From contig JAJDNS010000073.1 in the NCBI GenBank assembly GCA_022340585.1, positions 1 through 64,000 on the forward strand: a stretch of 64,000 bases of DNA, given 5' to 3'. Below the pieces are notes generated by a model. It was given only the letters and a program-made list of their open reading frames with translations. It ran no database searches and was not told the DNA's origin. Shown in pieces: positions 39,331 to 52,728 of the stretch. Every line of letters starts with the position of its first letter. Positions within the stretch are counted from its first letter, which is position 1. Made by a program: the position numbers and the translations under genes. This stretch comes from Acidobacteriota bacterium (GTDB taxonomy: Bacteria; Acidobacteriota; Vicinamibacteria; Fen-336).

Positions 39331-40434
39331 ATGGAAATCCTCGTACGCCGCAACGACCTCGTGAAGGAGCTTCACCTGGTACAGGGGATCGTCGAACGCA
39401 AGAACTCCATCCCCATCCTCTCGAACATCCTGGTGGAAGCACGCCCGGACGAGCTGCGCATCTCGGCCACCGATCTGGACGTCTCCCTCCGTTGCGGGTG
39501 TGGGTCCCAGGTCGTCAAGGAGGGAGCGGTGACCCTGGCCGCGAAGAAGCTGTACGAGATCGCGCGCTCGCTCCCGGAGAGTGATGTCCGCATCGAGGTG
39601 GGGGACGATGCCTGGGCGACAATCGAGTGCGAGCGGGTGGTGTTCCGCATGGCCGGGCTTCCCCGGGAGGACTTCCCGACGCTCCCCGAGGGCAAGGCCG
39701 GAAAGGCGGTGGAGATCCCGGCCGAGGTGCTGCGGTCGCTGATCCAGCGCACCGGCTTTGCCATCACCGCCGAGGACGCGCGCTACTACCTCGCCGGCGC
39801 CCTTCTGGTCCTGGACGGGGACGAGGCCGCGATGGTGGCCACCGACGGCCATCGTCTGGCCTATGCTCGCGCCCCCCTGGGTGAGGACGTGTCCGAGACG
39901 ACCAAGGTCCTCGTGCCGCGCAAGGCGATCACAGAGCTCGGACGTCTGATCGAGGGTGAGGAGACCGTTGGCTTCCAGCGGGCGGAGGGACATCTGATCT
40001 TCACCGTGGGTGGTCGCACCCTGGCATCGAAGCTCGTCGAGGCGCAGTTCCCGGCCTACGAGAAGGTCATCACCGTCACCGGAGACAAGAAGCTGCAGCT
40101 CGGTCGCGAAGCACTCCAGAGTGCCATTCGGCGCGTCAGCCTGCTCTCGTCCGAGCGCAACCGGGCCATCAAAGTCGCCGCTGGCGACGGACAGCTCGAG
40201 CTCAGCGCCTCTTCACCGGAGCTCGGGGAGGCACGCGAGTCACTCCCGGTCGACTACGAGGGCGAAACCGTCGAGGTGGGATTCAATGCCCAGTACCTTC
40301 TGGAGTTTCTGGCCGCCGTGGGCACTGAAGAGATCGTCCTCGAGCTCCGGGATGCGGAGAGTCAAGGACTCCTCCGTCCCGCTGGAGACGAGGACGGTCA
40401 CTACCGGTACGTCGTCATGCCCATGCGGTTCTAG
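39331..40434 (+). CDS. dnaN: DNA polymerase III beta sliding clamp
   Basis: The clamp tethers polymerase to DNA as a ring dimer. The 367-residue protein has the three repeated clamp folds: LVKELHLVQGIVERKNSIPILSNILVEA at the N-terminus, FAITAEDARYYLAGALLVL and VATDGHRLAYARAPL in the middle, and the C-terminal YRYVVMPMRF. A GGGGGAA ribosome binding site precedes the ATG. Confidence 0.98.
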   Translation: MEILVRRNDLVKELHLVQGIVERKNSIPILSNILVEARPDELRISATDLDVSLRCGCGSQVVKEGAVTLAAKKLYEIARSLPESDVRIEVGDDAWATIECERVVFRMAGLPREDFPTLPEGKAGKAVEIPAEVLRSLIQRTGFAITAEDARYYLAGALLVLDGDEAAMVATDGHRLAYARAPLGEDVSETTKVLVPRKAITELGRLIEGEETVGFQRAEGHLIFTVGGRTLASKLVEAQFPAYEKVITVTGDKKLQLGREALQSAIRRVSLLSSERNRAIKVAAGDGQLELSASSPELGEARESLPVDYEGETVEVGFNAQYLLEFLAAVGTEEIVLELRDAESQGLLRPAGDEDGHYRYVVMPMRF

Positions 40435-40443
40435 GGGCCAGGC

Positions 40444-41514
40444 GTGGTCTGGTTGAGACACCTCGCCATCAACGATCTTCGCAACATTCGTGATGTGTCG
40501 CTTGATCTCCAATCGGGTCTCAACGTGTTCTGTGGACGGAACGCGCAGGGCAAGACCTCGCTTCTGGAGGCGGTGGGTCTCCTCGCGCGCGGGCGGTCCT
40601 TTCGGACCGAGGACTCCCCATCGCTCATTCGCCGTGGAGCCGGAGGCCTTCGTACCCGCGGCGAGGTGGCCCGGGACGACCGCTCCAACGCTCTTGAGGT
40701 CGAGCTCGAACCGGGCCGCCGGCAGTTTCGCGTGGATGGTCGCGACGTCGTTCCCCGGGAGTACCAGGGGCGTCTCGAGGTGGTCGTCTACTCCACCGAC
40801 CGCCTGCGCGTCATCCGCGGCTCCATGCGTGACCGCCGGCAGTTCCTCGACCGCTCGGCCGGGGCCCTCTGGCCGTCGTACCGGGCCGACGTCCGCGCCT
40901 TCGAGCGGGCTCTCACCCAGCGCAATGCTGCCCTCCGGGAGCAGAGCTCCGATCTGGATATCTGGACCGAGCGCTTCGTGGATCTCGGGGCTCGTCTCCG
41001 GGAGCGGCGTGCAGCGTATGCCGCACGCCTCTCCACCGCCCTGCGTGATGGCTTCCGCCCGCAGGACGAGGACTATCGCGTGACCCTCCGTCCCGAGGTC
41101 CCGGCGACCGCATCCGAGATGCGACAGGCCCTCGCGGGAGAGCTCCGTGCCCTCACGGCTCGCGAGCGAGCCTCGGGGCGGACCCTGGCCGGTCCCCACC
41201 GCGACACAGTGATGATGCTTCTCAACGGCCGCGACGCCGCCCTCGAAGCGTCGTCCGGTCAGGCGCGGAGCCTCCTCCTGGCCCTCGTTCTGGCGACTCT
41301 GGAGGTGTACCGGGAGGAGACCGGCCACACCGCGGTGGCCCTCCTCGACGATCTCGACTCCGAGCTCGATCATGACCGGACCCGCGCCCTGTGCGCCGAG
41401 GTCTCCGGTCGAGCCCAGACCCTGGTGACGAGTGCTCACCCCGGTTGGGCAGAAAGCCTCCGTGACCAGGGTTCTGTCTTCCGTGTCTCCGAGGGTGAGG
41501 TCCGCTGTGCCTGA
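40444..41514 (+). CDS. recF: DNA replication and repair protein RecF
   Basis: RecF is an SMC-like ATPase that helps RecOR load RecA at gaps. Walker A is CGRNAQGKTSLLEAV near residue 31-45, and the signature and Walker B are in SSGQARSLLLALVLATLEVYREETGHTAVALLDDLDSELD near the C-terminus. A GTG start lies nine bases after dnaN. Length (356) is normal. Confidence 0.96.
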   Translation: MVWLRHLAINDLRNIRDVSLDLQSGLNVFCGRNAQGKTSLLEAVGLLARGRSFRTEDSPSLIRRGAGGLRTRGEVARDDRSNALEVELEPGRRQFRVDGRDVVPREYQGRLEVVVYSTDRLRVIRGSMRDRRQFLDRSAGALWPSYRADVRAFERALTQRNAALREQSSDLDIWTERFVDLGARLRERRAAYAARLSTALRDGFRPQDEDYRVTLRPEVPATASEMRQALAGELRALTARERASGRTLAGPHRDTVMMLLNGRDAALEASSGQARSLLLALVLATLEVYREETGHTAVALLDDLDSELDHDRTRALCAEVSGRAQTLVTSAHPGWAESLRDQGSVFRVSEGEVRCA

Positions 41515-41545
41515 GCCTCCCTTCGCTGACGGCCAAGAGCGATAA

Positions 41546-43960
<2,415 letters not shown>

Positions 43961-43967
43961 GTCCACG

Positions 43968-46481
43968 ATGGAATCGGAAACCAACCCCCCGAGCCGCACC
44001 CCCACCAACATCGCGGACGAGATGCGTCAGTCCTACATGGACTACGCCATGTCCGTCATCATTGGCCGCGCCCTGCCCGACGTCCGCGACGGCCTGAAGC
44101 CCGCCAACCGGCGCGTGCTCTACGGCATGCAGGAGATGGGCCTGCAACCCGGGCGGCCCTACCGGAAGTGCGCAAAGATCGTGGGCGAGGTGATGGGCAA
44201 CTATCACCCGCATGGTGACCAGGCCATCTACGACACGCTGGTGCGGATGGCGCAGCCCTTCAACATGAGAGCACCCCTCGTCGATGGCCAGGGCAACTTC
44301 GGCTCCATAGACGGCGATCCCCCGGCGGCCCAGCGGTACACCGAGGCCCGCCTGACTCGCCTCGGCGCCTCCATGATGGAGGACATCGGCCGCGACACCG
44401 TCGACTTCCAGCCGACCTACGACGACAGCTCCGTGGAACCTTCCGTCCTCCCGACCGTGCTCCCGGCGCTCCTCGTCAACGGCGCCGCCGGCATCGCGGT
44501 CGGGATGGCCACCAACATCCCGCCCCACAACCTCGGGGAGGTGGTGGACGGCATCGTCTTCCTTCTCGAGAATACCGACCTGACCCCGGACGAGCGGCTG
44601 GAGGGTCTCCTCGAGCGCATTCCCGGTCCCGACTTCCCAACCGCGGGCCTGATCCTCGGCCGCGCGGGGATCGACCAGGCATACCGCACGGGCCGTGGCT
44701 CGGTCGTCATGCGCGCCCGGGCGGAGATCGAGATCCGGAAGGGAGACCGCGAGTCGATCGTGGTCACCGAGATTCCCTACCAGGTCAACAAGTCCCGCCT
44801 GATCGAGAAGATCGCGGACCTTGCCCGGGACGAGAAGGTGCGGGGCATCGCCGACGTCCGCGACGAGAGCGGCCGTCAGGGTATGCGGATCGTCGTCGAC
44901 GTGAAGAAGGGCGAGCCCGCCCAGGTGGTCCTCAACAACCTCTACAAACACACACAGCTGCAGGACACGTTCGGGGTCATCCTCCTCGCCATCGTCGAGC
45001 AGCGCCCGCGGGTTCTGAACCTGCTCGATGCCTGTGAGCTCTTCATCGACTTCCGCCGCGCGGTGGTGCGGCGGCGGACGGCCTACGAGCTCAGGAAGGC
45101 GGAGGCCCGGGCCCACGTCCTCGAAGGCTACGTGGTGGCCCTCGACCATCTCGACGAGGTCATCGCATTGATCCGGGCCTCGAAGACCCCGGAGGTCGCC
45201 AAGGAAGGCCTGGTCAGCCGGTTCGAGCTGACCGAGATCCAGGCCGACGAGATTCTGAAGCTCCAGCTGCAGCGCCTGACCGGACTCGAGAGGCAGAAGA
45301 TCGTCGACGAGCTGGCCGAGCTCAAGCTCCGCATCGCCGATCTCCGGGACATCCTGGCGTCCCCCCAGCGGATCGACGGCATCATCACCGCGGAGCTCGG
45401 CGAGCTCCGCACGTCCCATGGAAGCCCCCGCCGCACCGAGATCGCCGGGGCCGCCGACGAGATCGTGCTCGAAGACCTGATCGCCGAGGAGGACGTCGCC
45501 GTCTCGATCAGCCACACCGGCTACATCAAGCGCACCGCCCTGACCAACTACCGTGCCCAGCGGCGTGGTGGCCGGGGAAGGATGGGGATGAAGACGCGGG
45601 AGGAGGATTTCGTCTCGGACCTCTTCATCGCATCGACTCACTCCTACATCCTGATCTTCACCGACCGGGGGCGGATGTTCTGGCTCAAGGTCTATGAGAT
45701 CCCCGACGTGAGCCGGCAGGGGAAGGGCAAGGCCGTCGTGAACCTGATCTCCCTCGGGCGGGGGGAGAAGATCGCGGCCTTCCTCCCGGTGCGCGACTTC
45801 GCTTCCGGAGGCCACGTCCTGCTCGCCACCAGGCAGGGGATCGTCAAGAAGACCAAGCTCGAGGCCTTTTCCAACCCCCGCGCGAAGGGGATCATCGCGC
45901 TGTCCATCCGGGACGGCGACACCCTCATTGGCGCCGCCCTCACCTCTCCCGAGGACTCGATCCTGATCGGGACCCGCAAGGGCCTCGCTATCCGCTTCCG
46001 CGAGAGCGACGTGCGCTCCATGGGCCGCACCGCCACCGGAGTCAAGGGGGTCGACCTGGGCAAGGGAGACGCGGCCGTGTCTCTGGCGGTGGTGCGCCCC
46101 GGGGGGACCATTCTCTCGGTGACCGCCCACGGCTACGGGAAACGCACCGCGGTCGACGAGTACCGGCTTCAGCGGCGGGGAGGCAGAGGCCTCATCGACA
46201 TCAAGACCACGAGCCGAAACGGGCCCGTCGTGGGGCTGAAATCCCTCCGCGGCGAAGAACAGGTGATGCTGATCACCGAAAAGGGTATGATCATCCGGCT
46301 GAGTACGGCGGATATCTCGATCATCGGTCGAAACACCCAGGGGGTCCGCCTGATCCAGCTCGAGGAGGATGACCGTCTCGTTTCGGTCGCCCGCCTGGCG
46401 GAACGGGAGGACGAAGAGGATAGCCCGGGCAGCCCGGCCCCGACGGGCAGAACCCCCGAGGCGCCCAAGGAGGATCCATGA
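43968..46481 (+). CDS. gyrA: DNA gyrase subunit A
   Basis: GyrA carries the DNA breakage-rejoining centre. The catalytic Tyr is in the AAQRYTEARL segment near residue 125, and the C-terminal beta-pinwheel contains QRRGGRGRMGMKTREEDF, matching the GyrA box, and ends with a Pro/Glu-rich tail. In the quinolone-binding loop (HPHGDQAIYDT) the residue equivalent to E. coli Ser83 is Gln (codon 44220-44222, residue 85), while Asp87 is conserved. At 837 residues the protein is complete. Its stop overlaps the start of the next lipoprotein gene. Confidence 0.98.
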   Translation: MESETNPPSRTPTNIADEMRQSYMDYAMSVIIGRALPDVRDGLKPANRRVLYGMQEMGLQPGRPYRKCAKIVGEVMGNYHPHGDQAIYDTLVRMAQPFNMRAPLVDGQGNFGSIDGDPPAAQRYTEARLTRLGASMMEDIGRDTVDFQPTYDDSSVEPSVLPTVLPALLVNGAAGIAVGMATNIPPHNLGEVVDGIVFLLENTDLTPDERLEGLLERIPGPDFPTAGLILGRAGIDQAYRTGRGSVVMRARAEIEIRKGDRESIVVTEIPYQVNKSRLIEKIADLARDEKVRGIADVRDESGRQGMRIVVDVKKGEPAQVVLNNLYKHTQLQDTFGVILLAIVEQRPRVLNLLDACELFIDFRRAVVRRRTAYELRKAEARAHVLEGYVVALDHLDEVIALIRASKTPEVAKEGLVSRFELTEIQADEILKLQLQRLTGLERQKIVDELAELKLRIADLRDILASPQRIDGIITAELGELRTSHGSPRRTEIAGAADEIVLEDLIAEEDVAVSISHTGYIKRTALTNYRAQRRGGRGRMGMKTREEDFVSDLFIASTHSYILIFTDRGRMFWLKVYEIPDVSRQGKGKAVVNLISLGRGEKIAAFLPVRDFASGGHVLLATRQGIVKKTKLEAFSNPRAKGIIALSIRDGDTLIGAALTSPEDSILIGTRKGLAIRFRESDVRSMGRTATGVKGVDLGKGDAAVSLAVVRPGGTILSVTAHGYGKRTAVDEYRLQRRGGRGLIDIKTTSRNGPVVGLKSLRGEEQVMLITEKGMIIRLSTADISIIGRNTQGVRLIQLEEDDRLVSVARLAEREDEEDSPGSPAPTGRTPEAPKEDP

Positions 46482-47158
46482 GGGAGCGCTCGACAGCACT
46501 TGCGGTGGCACTGGGCCTGATCGTCGTGGGAGTGGCCTGTAGCGGTGGCGCCGAGAAGAACGTCGTCAACCAGTACTTCACCGCCCTCGCGGCCAACGAC
46601 ACCAACACTCTCACCAGCTTCGCGGCGGTGGCCTTCGACAAGGAGGTGCAGGACCACAAGATCATCGCGGTCGGCGAGGAGACCCGAGAACCGGCGCCCC
46701 TGCCGGGTCTCGTCGCCAGGGAGCAGGAGCTCGAGGCGGCGCTTGCGCAGAACAAGAAGGACGCGAGAACGTGGGGGAACGACCTCGAGATCTACCCGAA
46801 GCTCGACCGGGTTCGCGAGCTTCAGAAGGACGACAAGAACATCCCGGCCAACCTGCAGCCCATTGCGGACAAATGGGAGGAGTTCAACGCGAAGGACCGC
46901 GAGCTGAAGGCAGAGGTTGACGACGCCAAGCGCGCGGTGGAGACCGAGCGCCGCAACACGCGGCTGTCGGTCGGGCAGGTCGAGGGGATCGAGTCCCTCA
47001 CCGGGGAAGTCGTTTCGAAGGACATCGACCTGGAGCTGACCATCGACGGCCAGGTCGAGCCCTACGTGATGGGCCTTCGGAAATACGAGCTCGAGGGGGA
47101 TGGCAGCGGCGCTCGCATGGTGTCGCGATGGGTCGTTCAGACACTGGAGCCGAAGTAG
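46478..47158 (+). CDS. putative lipoprotein of unknown function
   Basis: The 226-residue product begins with a lipoprotein signal (ALAVALGLIVVGVACSGG; Cys near residue 21). The mature part starts VVNQYFTALAANDTNTLTSFAAVAF, like a NTF2/DUF4878-type small-molecule-binding start, continues with a charged helical region (about 75-165) and ends with short beta-rich sequence. I cannot name the family. Its ATG overlaps the gyrA stop (ATGA), so it is likely co-translated with gyrA, an odd pairing. Confidence 0.8.
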   Translation: MRERSTALAVALGLIVVGVACSGGAEKNVVNQYFTALAANDTNTLTSFAAVAFDKEVQDHKIIAVGEETREPAPLPGLVAREQELEAALAQNKKDARTWGNDLEIYPKLDRVRELQKDDKNIPANLQPIADKWEEFNAKDRELKAEVDDAKRAVETERRNTRLSVGQVEGIESLTGEVVSKDIDLELTIDGQVEPYVMGLRKYELEGDGSGARMVSRWVVQTLEPK

Positions 47159-47180
47159 AAGCGGCAGCGTCCGCGCCCAC

Positions 47181-47207
47181 GCGCCCGCGGATGATTGCCG
47201 CGGGCGC
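47181..47207. terminator. hairpin between convergent lipoprotein and pcrA genes
   Basis: GCGCCCGCGG (47181-47190) pairs with CCGCGGGCGC (47198-47207) over a 7-base loop, a perfect 10-bp stem between two convergent genes. There is no U-tract, but the site and symmetry suggest bidirectional termination or end protection. Confidence 0.6.
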
Positions 47208-47218
47208 GCTCGCCGTCC

Positions 47219-49354
47219 TCAGACGAGCTCGAGCCCGGCAAACCGGGCCACGAGCTTCTTGGCACCCACCCCCGGGAAGGAGACCGTCAGCTTGAGGTCG
47301 CCTCCGCCCGGCTCCCGGCGCAGCACGGTGCCGACCCCGAAGAGCGGATGCCGGACACGCGCCCCGGGCCGCAGCTCCTCGTGAGCCGGGGCCGGTCCCG
47401 GGGCCGGCCCGGGGGAGGGTCCGGGGCGCAAGGGCACGGAGCTGAGCACGCCGGAGCGCTCCAGGCGCTCCATGGGAATCTCCTGGAGAAAACGGCTCGG
47501 CTCCGAGATCCGTCGTTGGCCGAAGACCTGGCGGCTGCGGGCCCAGGTCAGGTGCAGGCGCTCCATGGCCCGCGTCATCCCCACATAGCACAGTCGCCTC
47601 TCCTCCTCGAGGGCGTCGGGGCCGGTCAGGCTTCGGGAGTGGGGTAGAAGGCCCTCCTCGAGGCCGACCAGGAACACCGACTCGAACTCCAGGCCCTTGG
47701 CGGAGTGCAGGGTCATGAGGAGGACCGGAACATCGTCGCGAAGCCCGTCGGTGTCAGAGAGCAGCGCCGCCCGGTCGAGGAACCCGGACAGGCTCGGCGA
47801 CTCCTCGCGCGCCTCGTACTCGACGGTGGCGGCGAGGAGCTCGGCCAGGTTCTCCAGCCGATCCTGGCTCTCCTGCGTGTCCTCGCGGGCGAGGATGGCG
47901 GCGTAGCCGGTGGCTTCGAGCGTGCGCTCGAGGAGGGCCCTGAGGCCCCGCACCGCCGCCTCCTCGCGCAGGCCCTCGACCAGCTCCCGGAAGCGGCGCA
48001 GGGCCACCAGGGCCCGGGAGGGCAGGGCGGCCTCGTCCAGGAGGCCCACCATCGCCGTCCACGGGCTGGTTCCCCCGTCCCGGGCGGCCCGATCGATCTC
48101 CGCGATGGTCCGGGCTCCGATGCCGCGAGGCGGAACGTTGACCACACGATGAAACGCCACGGAATCGTCGGGGTTGGTGAGAAGCCTCAGGTAGGCGAGG
48201 AGGTCCTTCACCTCCCTTCGCTCGTAGAAGCCGACCCCTCCCAGGACCAGATAGGGCAGACGCGCTCGCAGGAGCGCCTCCTCGAAGAGTCGGCTCTGCG
48301 CGTTCATGCGAACGAGGATGGCGGAGCGTCCCGCACCCTTCGCGGCCGCGATGCGATCGACCACCCAGGCCGCCTCCTCGAACTCGTCGCTCGCCTCGTG
48401 CAGCCGCACCGGATCGCCGCCGGAGCGCACCGCCCGAAGGACCTTCCCCTTGCGCCGGACGTTTCTCTCGACCAGGGCCGAGGCCACGTCGAGAATGACC
48501 TGGCTCGAGCGGTAGTTCTCTTCCAGGCGAAAGACCCGGGCACCGGGGAAATCGTGCTCGAAGTCGAGAATGTTCGAGATGTCCGCCCCCCGCCAGGAGT
48601 AGATGGACTGGTCCTCGTCGCCCACCACGGTGAGGTTGCCGTGCTCCCCCGCCAGGTGCCGGACGAGCTCGTACTGGGCCCGGTTCGTGTCCTGGTACTC
48701 GTCGACCAGGAGATGGCGGAACCGCCGCCCCCAACGGCGGCCCACGTCGGCGTTCCCGTCGAGAAGCGCAACCGCGCGGAGGAGTAGATCGTCGAAGTCG
48801 AGAGCCCCGGCCGCGTCGAGGATCTCCCCATAGCGAGCCTGGACGCGGGCCGTGATTCCGGCCACCGAGCTCTCGTCTTCGTCCTCGCCCCGCCGGGAGT
48901 TCTTCCGGGCGGAGATGCGGGAGAGCAGACGCCGCGGGGGGTGGAGCTTCTCGGACAAATCGAGCGTCCGCATGGCTTCACGTACCGCCGCGAGCTGGTC
49001 GGCTTCGTCGTAGATGAGGAAGCGCGAGCTCAGGCCGGCCGCCGCCGCCTCGCGCCGCAGCAGCCGCACGCAGAAGCTGTGGAAAGTCGACATCCAGGTG
49101 TCCAGGGACTGGCCGGGGAGGAGGTCCTCGGCGCGCGACCGCATCTCCGCGGCCGCCTTGTTGGTGAAGGTGACCGCGAGAACGCTGTCCGACGGCACCC
49201 CGCGGTCGAGCACCAGGTGGGCGATGCGGTGGGTGATGACGCGAGTCTTCCCGCTGCCCGCGCCGGCGAGGATGAGGACCGGGCCCTCGACGGCGAGCAC
49301 CGCTTCCCGCTGGCGGGCGTTGAGGCTGGCCAGGATGGACGACGGCTCAGTCAA
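47219..49354 (-). CDS. pcrA: UvrD/PcrA family DNA helicase
   Basis: An SF1A 3'-5' helicase for repair and for removing obstacles from DNA. It has LNARQREAVLAVEGPVLILAGAGSGKTRVITHRIAHL (Q motif and Walker A), VTFTNKAAAEM, DEYQDTNRAQYEL, VGDEDQSIYSWRGAD, LMTLHSAKGLEFESVFLVGLEEGLLPH and the Tudor-like C-terminal end with VRHPLFGVGTVL. It is 711 residues. Whether it is called UvrD or PcrA is a naming choice. It follows glmS on the same strand. Confidence 0.95.
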   Translation of the reverse strand: MTEPSSILASLNARQREAVLAVEGPVLILAGAGSGKTRVITHRIAHLVLDRGVPSDSVLAVTFTNKAAAEMRSRAEDLLPGQSLDTWMSTFHSFCVRLLRREAAAAGLSSRFLIYDEADQLAAVREAMRTLDLSEKLHPPRRLLSRISARKNSRRGEDEDESSVAGITARVQARYGEILDAAGALDFDDLLLRAVALLDGNADVGRRWGRRFRHLLVDEYQDTNRAQYELVRHLAGEHGNLTVVGDEDQSIYSWRGADISNILDFEHDFPGARVFRLEENYRSSQVILDVASALVERNVRRKGKVLRAVRSGGDPVRLHEASDEFEEAAWVVDRIAAAKGAGRSAILVRMNAQSRLFEEALLRARLPYLVLGGVGFYERREVKDLLAYLRLLTNPDDSVAFHRVVNVPPRGIGARTIAEIDRAARDGGTSPWTAMVGLLDEAALPSRALVALRRFRELVEGLREEAAVRGLRALLERTLEATGYAAILAREDTQESQDRLENLAELLAATVEYEAREESPSLSGFLDRAALLSDTDGLRDDVPVLLMTLHSAKGLEFESVFLVGLEEGLLPHSRSLTGPDALEEERRLCYVGMTRAMERLHLTWARSRQVFGQRRISEPSRFLQEIPMERLERSGVLSSVPLRPGPSPGPAPGPAPAHEELRPGARVRHPLFGVGTVLRREPGGGDLKLTVSFPGVGAKKLVARFAGLELV

Positions 49355-49373
49355 GCACTCCTCGCTGAATCGC

Positions 49374-51215
<1,842 letters not shown>

Positions 51216-51320
51216 GAAATCCTCCGTTCTTCCAACGACGGCGCCGGCCCCGGACCGGGACCGGCGACGAACGGGTCCGGGAGGGTACGGACCGCGGTAG
51301 GCTGGCGACACATCGAGCGC

Positions 51321-52040
51321 TCAGCCCTTCTTCTTCACGTCGGCGACGGTGGCTCGTCGCTCCGCCGCCCAGCCTGGCTTCGTGACCTGCCGCGCACGAC
51401 CAAGGACGAGCGAATCCCCGGGAACGTCTCTGGTGACCGTACTCCCCGCGGCCACGTATGCCCCCTCGCCCACCGTCAGCGGCGCCACGAGGGTCGTGTT
51501 GCTACCGACGAAGGCCCCGGCTTCGATCCGGGTGGGGTACTTGCGCACGCCGTCGTAGTTGCAGGTGATCGTTCCCGCCCCGATGTTGACGCCGGGTCCG
51601 ACCGTGGTGTCGCCGATGTACGAGAGGTGGGGGGCCTTGGAGCCCGGACCGAGGTGGGTCTTCTTGAGCTCCACGAAGTTGCCCAGCCGCGCGCCCGCGC
51701 CGATGCGGCTGTCGGGGCGCACGTGCGAGAAAGGCCCCACGGTCGCGTTGGCCTCCACCACGCTCTCGCGGAGGAGGCAGTGGTCGAGGATCTGGGCGCC
51801 GCTGCCAACCTCGACGTCGACGAGGCGAACGAAGGGGCCGACCACCGCCCCGGCCCGGACGACGGTCCGGCCCTCGAGGATCGTGAAGGGGCGGATGGAA
51901 GCCCCCGGCTCGACCGTGACCTCGGGCCCGAGGAGGGTGGTCGCCGGGTCCTCGATCGTGACCCCCGCCGCGGTCATCTCGGCGAGGCGCTCCGCGCCCC
52001 CGCCCCGCTCCGGGGTTCTCGACGTGTCGTCTGATTCCAT
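51321..52040 (-). CDS. stand-alone GlmU-type acetyltransferase domain (left-handed beta helix)
   Basis: The 239 residues match only the C-terminal half of GlmU, which acetylates glucosamine 1-phosphate. The left-handed beta-helix hexapeptides run through the protein; [33 protein letters not shown] and [23 protein letters not shown] retain the Arg, Lys, His, Tyr and Asn residues of the GlmU acetyl-CoA site. The N-terminal uridylyltransferase half is absent and nothing like it is adjacent, so a separate pyrophosphorylase is implied. It lies next to glmS, which supports a role in UDP-GlcNAc synthesis. Confidence 0.9.
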   Translation of the reverse strand: MESDDTSRTPERGGGAERLAEMTAAGVTIEDPATTLLGPEVTVEPGASIRPFTILEGRTVVRAGAVVGPFVRLVDVEVGSGAQILDHCLLRESVVEANATVGPFSHVRPDSRIGAGARLGNFVELKKTHLGPGSKAPHLSYIGDTTVGPGVNIGAGTITCNYDGVRKYPTRIEAGAFVGSNTTLVAPLTVGEGAYVAAGSTVTRDVPGDSLVLGRARQVTKPGWAAERRATVADVKKKG

Positions 52041-52082
52041 TTCCGTCGCCTCCGCCTCACCGGGAAACGCCGTTCTCCATGT

Positions 52083-52607
52083 TCAGGACAGCGTGGGTGC
52101 CACGAGGGCCATGAAGCCCTCCTGGCTGCGGAGAGCCTCGAAGTCGGGATCCTGTCGGGCCTGGTTGCGGCTCGCCGGGTTGGCCTGGATGGCCGACCGG
52201 AGGGCCTTGACCGCGGCCTCCGTCTCGCCGGCCTGGGCCTGGGCCGCGGCCAGGCAGTACAACGCGTGCTCGTTCCGCGGGTGCTTGTCGACCGCCTGGC
52301 GCAGGTACTTGACGGCCTCGGCGTACTCACCCCGGTTGTGGAGGACCACGCCGTAGTTGAGCAGTTCCTCGAAGGTCCTTGGTCGCGGGGGCTTCTGGCC
52401 GTCGGCCCGGTCGCACATGACCAGGTACGACCGCGCCCGCTCCACGAGATCGGACTGGTCACCGTGGCTCTCGAGGAGGCGGTCCAGGTGTCCTCGCGCA
52501 CGCGCGAAGTCCTTCTTGCCAAAGGCCTTGACGGCCTTCTCGAAGAGCTCCACGGCCTGCCGGTAGCGCCGGTCGCCGCCCGGTGCGGGGGCTGCTTTCC
52601 TGGGCAT
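52083..52607 (-). CDS. TPR-repeat protein
   Basis: The 174-residue protein starts ATG at 52607 behind a GGGAGGA ribosome binding site. It has about three to four tetratricopeptide-like helical pairs (VELFEKAVKAFGKKDFARARGHLDRLLES; LLNYGVVLHNRGEYAEAVKYLRQAVDKHPRNEHALYCLAAAQAQAGETEAAVKALRSAI) and no signal peptide. TPR proteins are scaffolds; no enzymatic domain is visible. It heads the TPR-glmU-glmS-pcrA series. Confidence 0.85.
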   Translation of the reverse strand: MPRKAAPAPGGDRRYRQAVELFEKAVKAFGKKDFARARGHLDRLLESHGDQSDLVERARSYLVMCDRADGQKPPRPRTFEELLNYGVVLHNRGEYAEAVKYLRQAVDKHPRNEHALYCLAAAQAQAGETEAAVKALRSAIQANPASRNQARQDPDFEALRSQEGFMALVAPTLS

Positions 52608-52650
52608 CAGCCGTCCTCCCTCGCGAGACTCTCGCGGCCCAAAGCCCTCG

Positions 52651-52680
52651 ATACTAGCATGCGGTCCGGGGCGGCGGCAA
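52651..52680 (-). promoter_or_regulatory. sigma-70 type promoter for TPR-glmU-glmS-pcrA
   Basis: On the minus strand TTGCCG (52675-52680) and TAGTAT (52651-52656) are 18 bases apart, 44 bases before the TPR gene. On the plus strand TAGAAT at 52706-52711 may be the uvrA -10 box. Confidence 0.5.
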
Positions 52681-52728
52681 TGCCCTGGCTCCATTCCGCC
52701 TCCGCTAGAATGGTTCATTGGGCCAACG

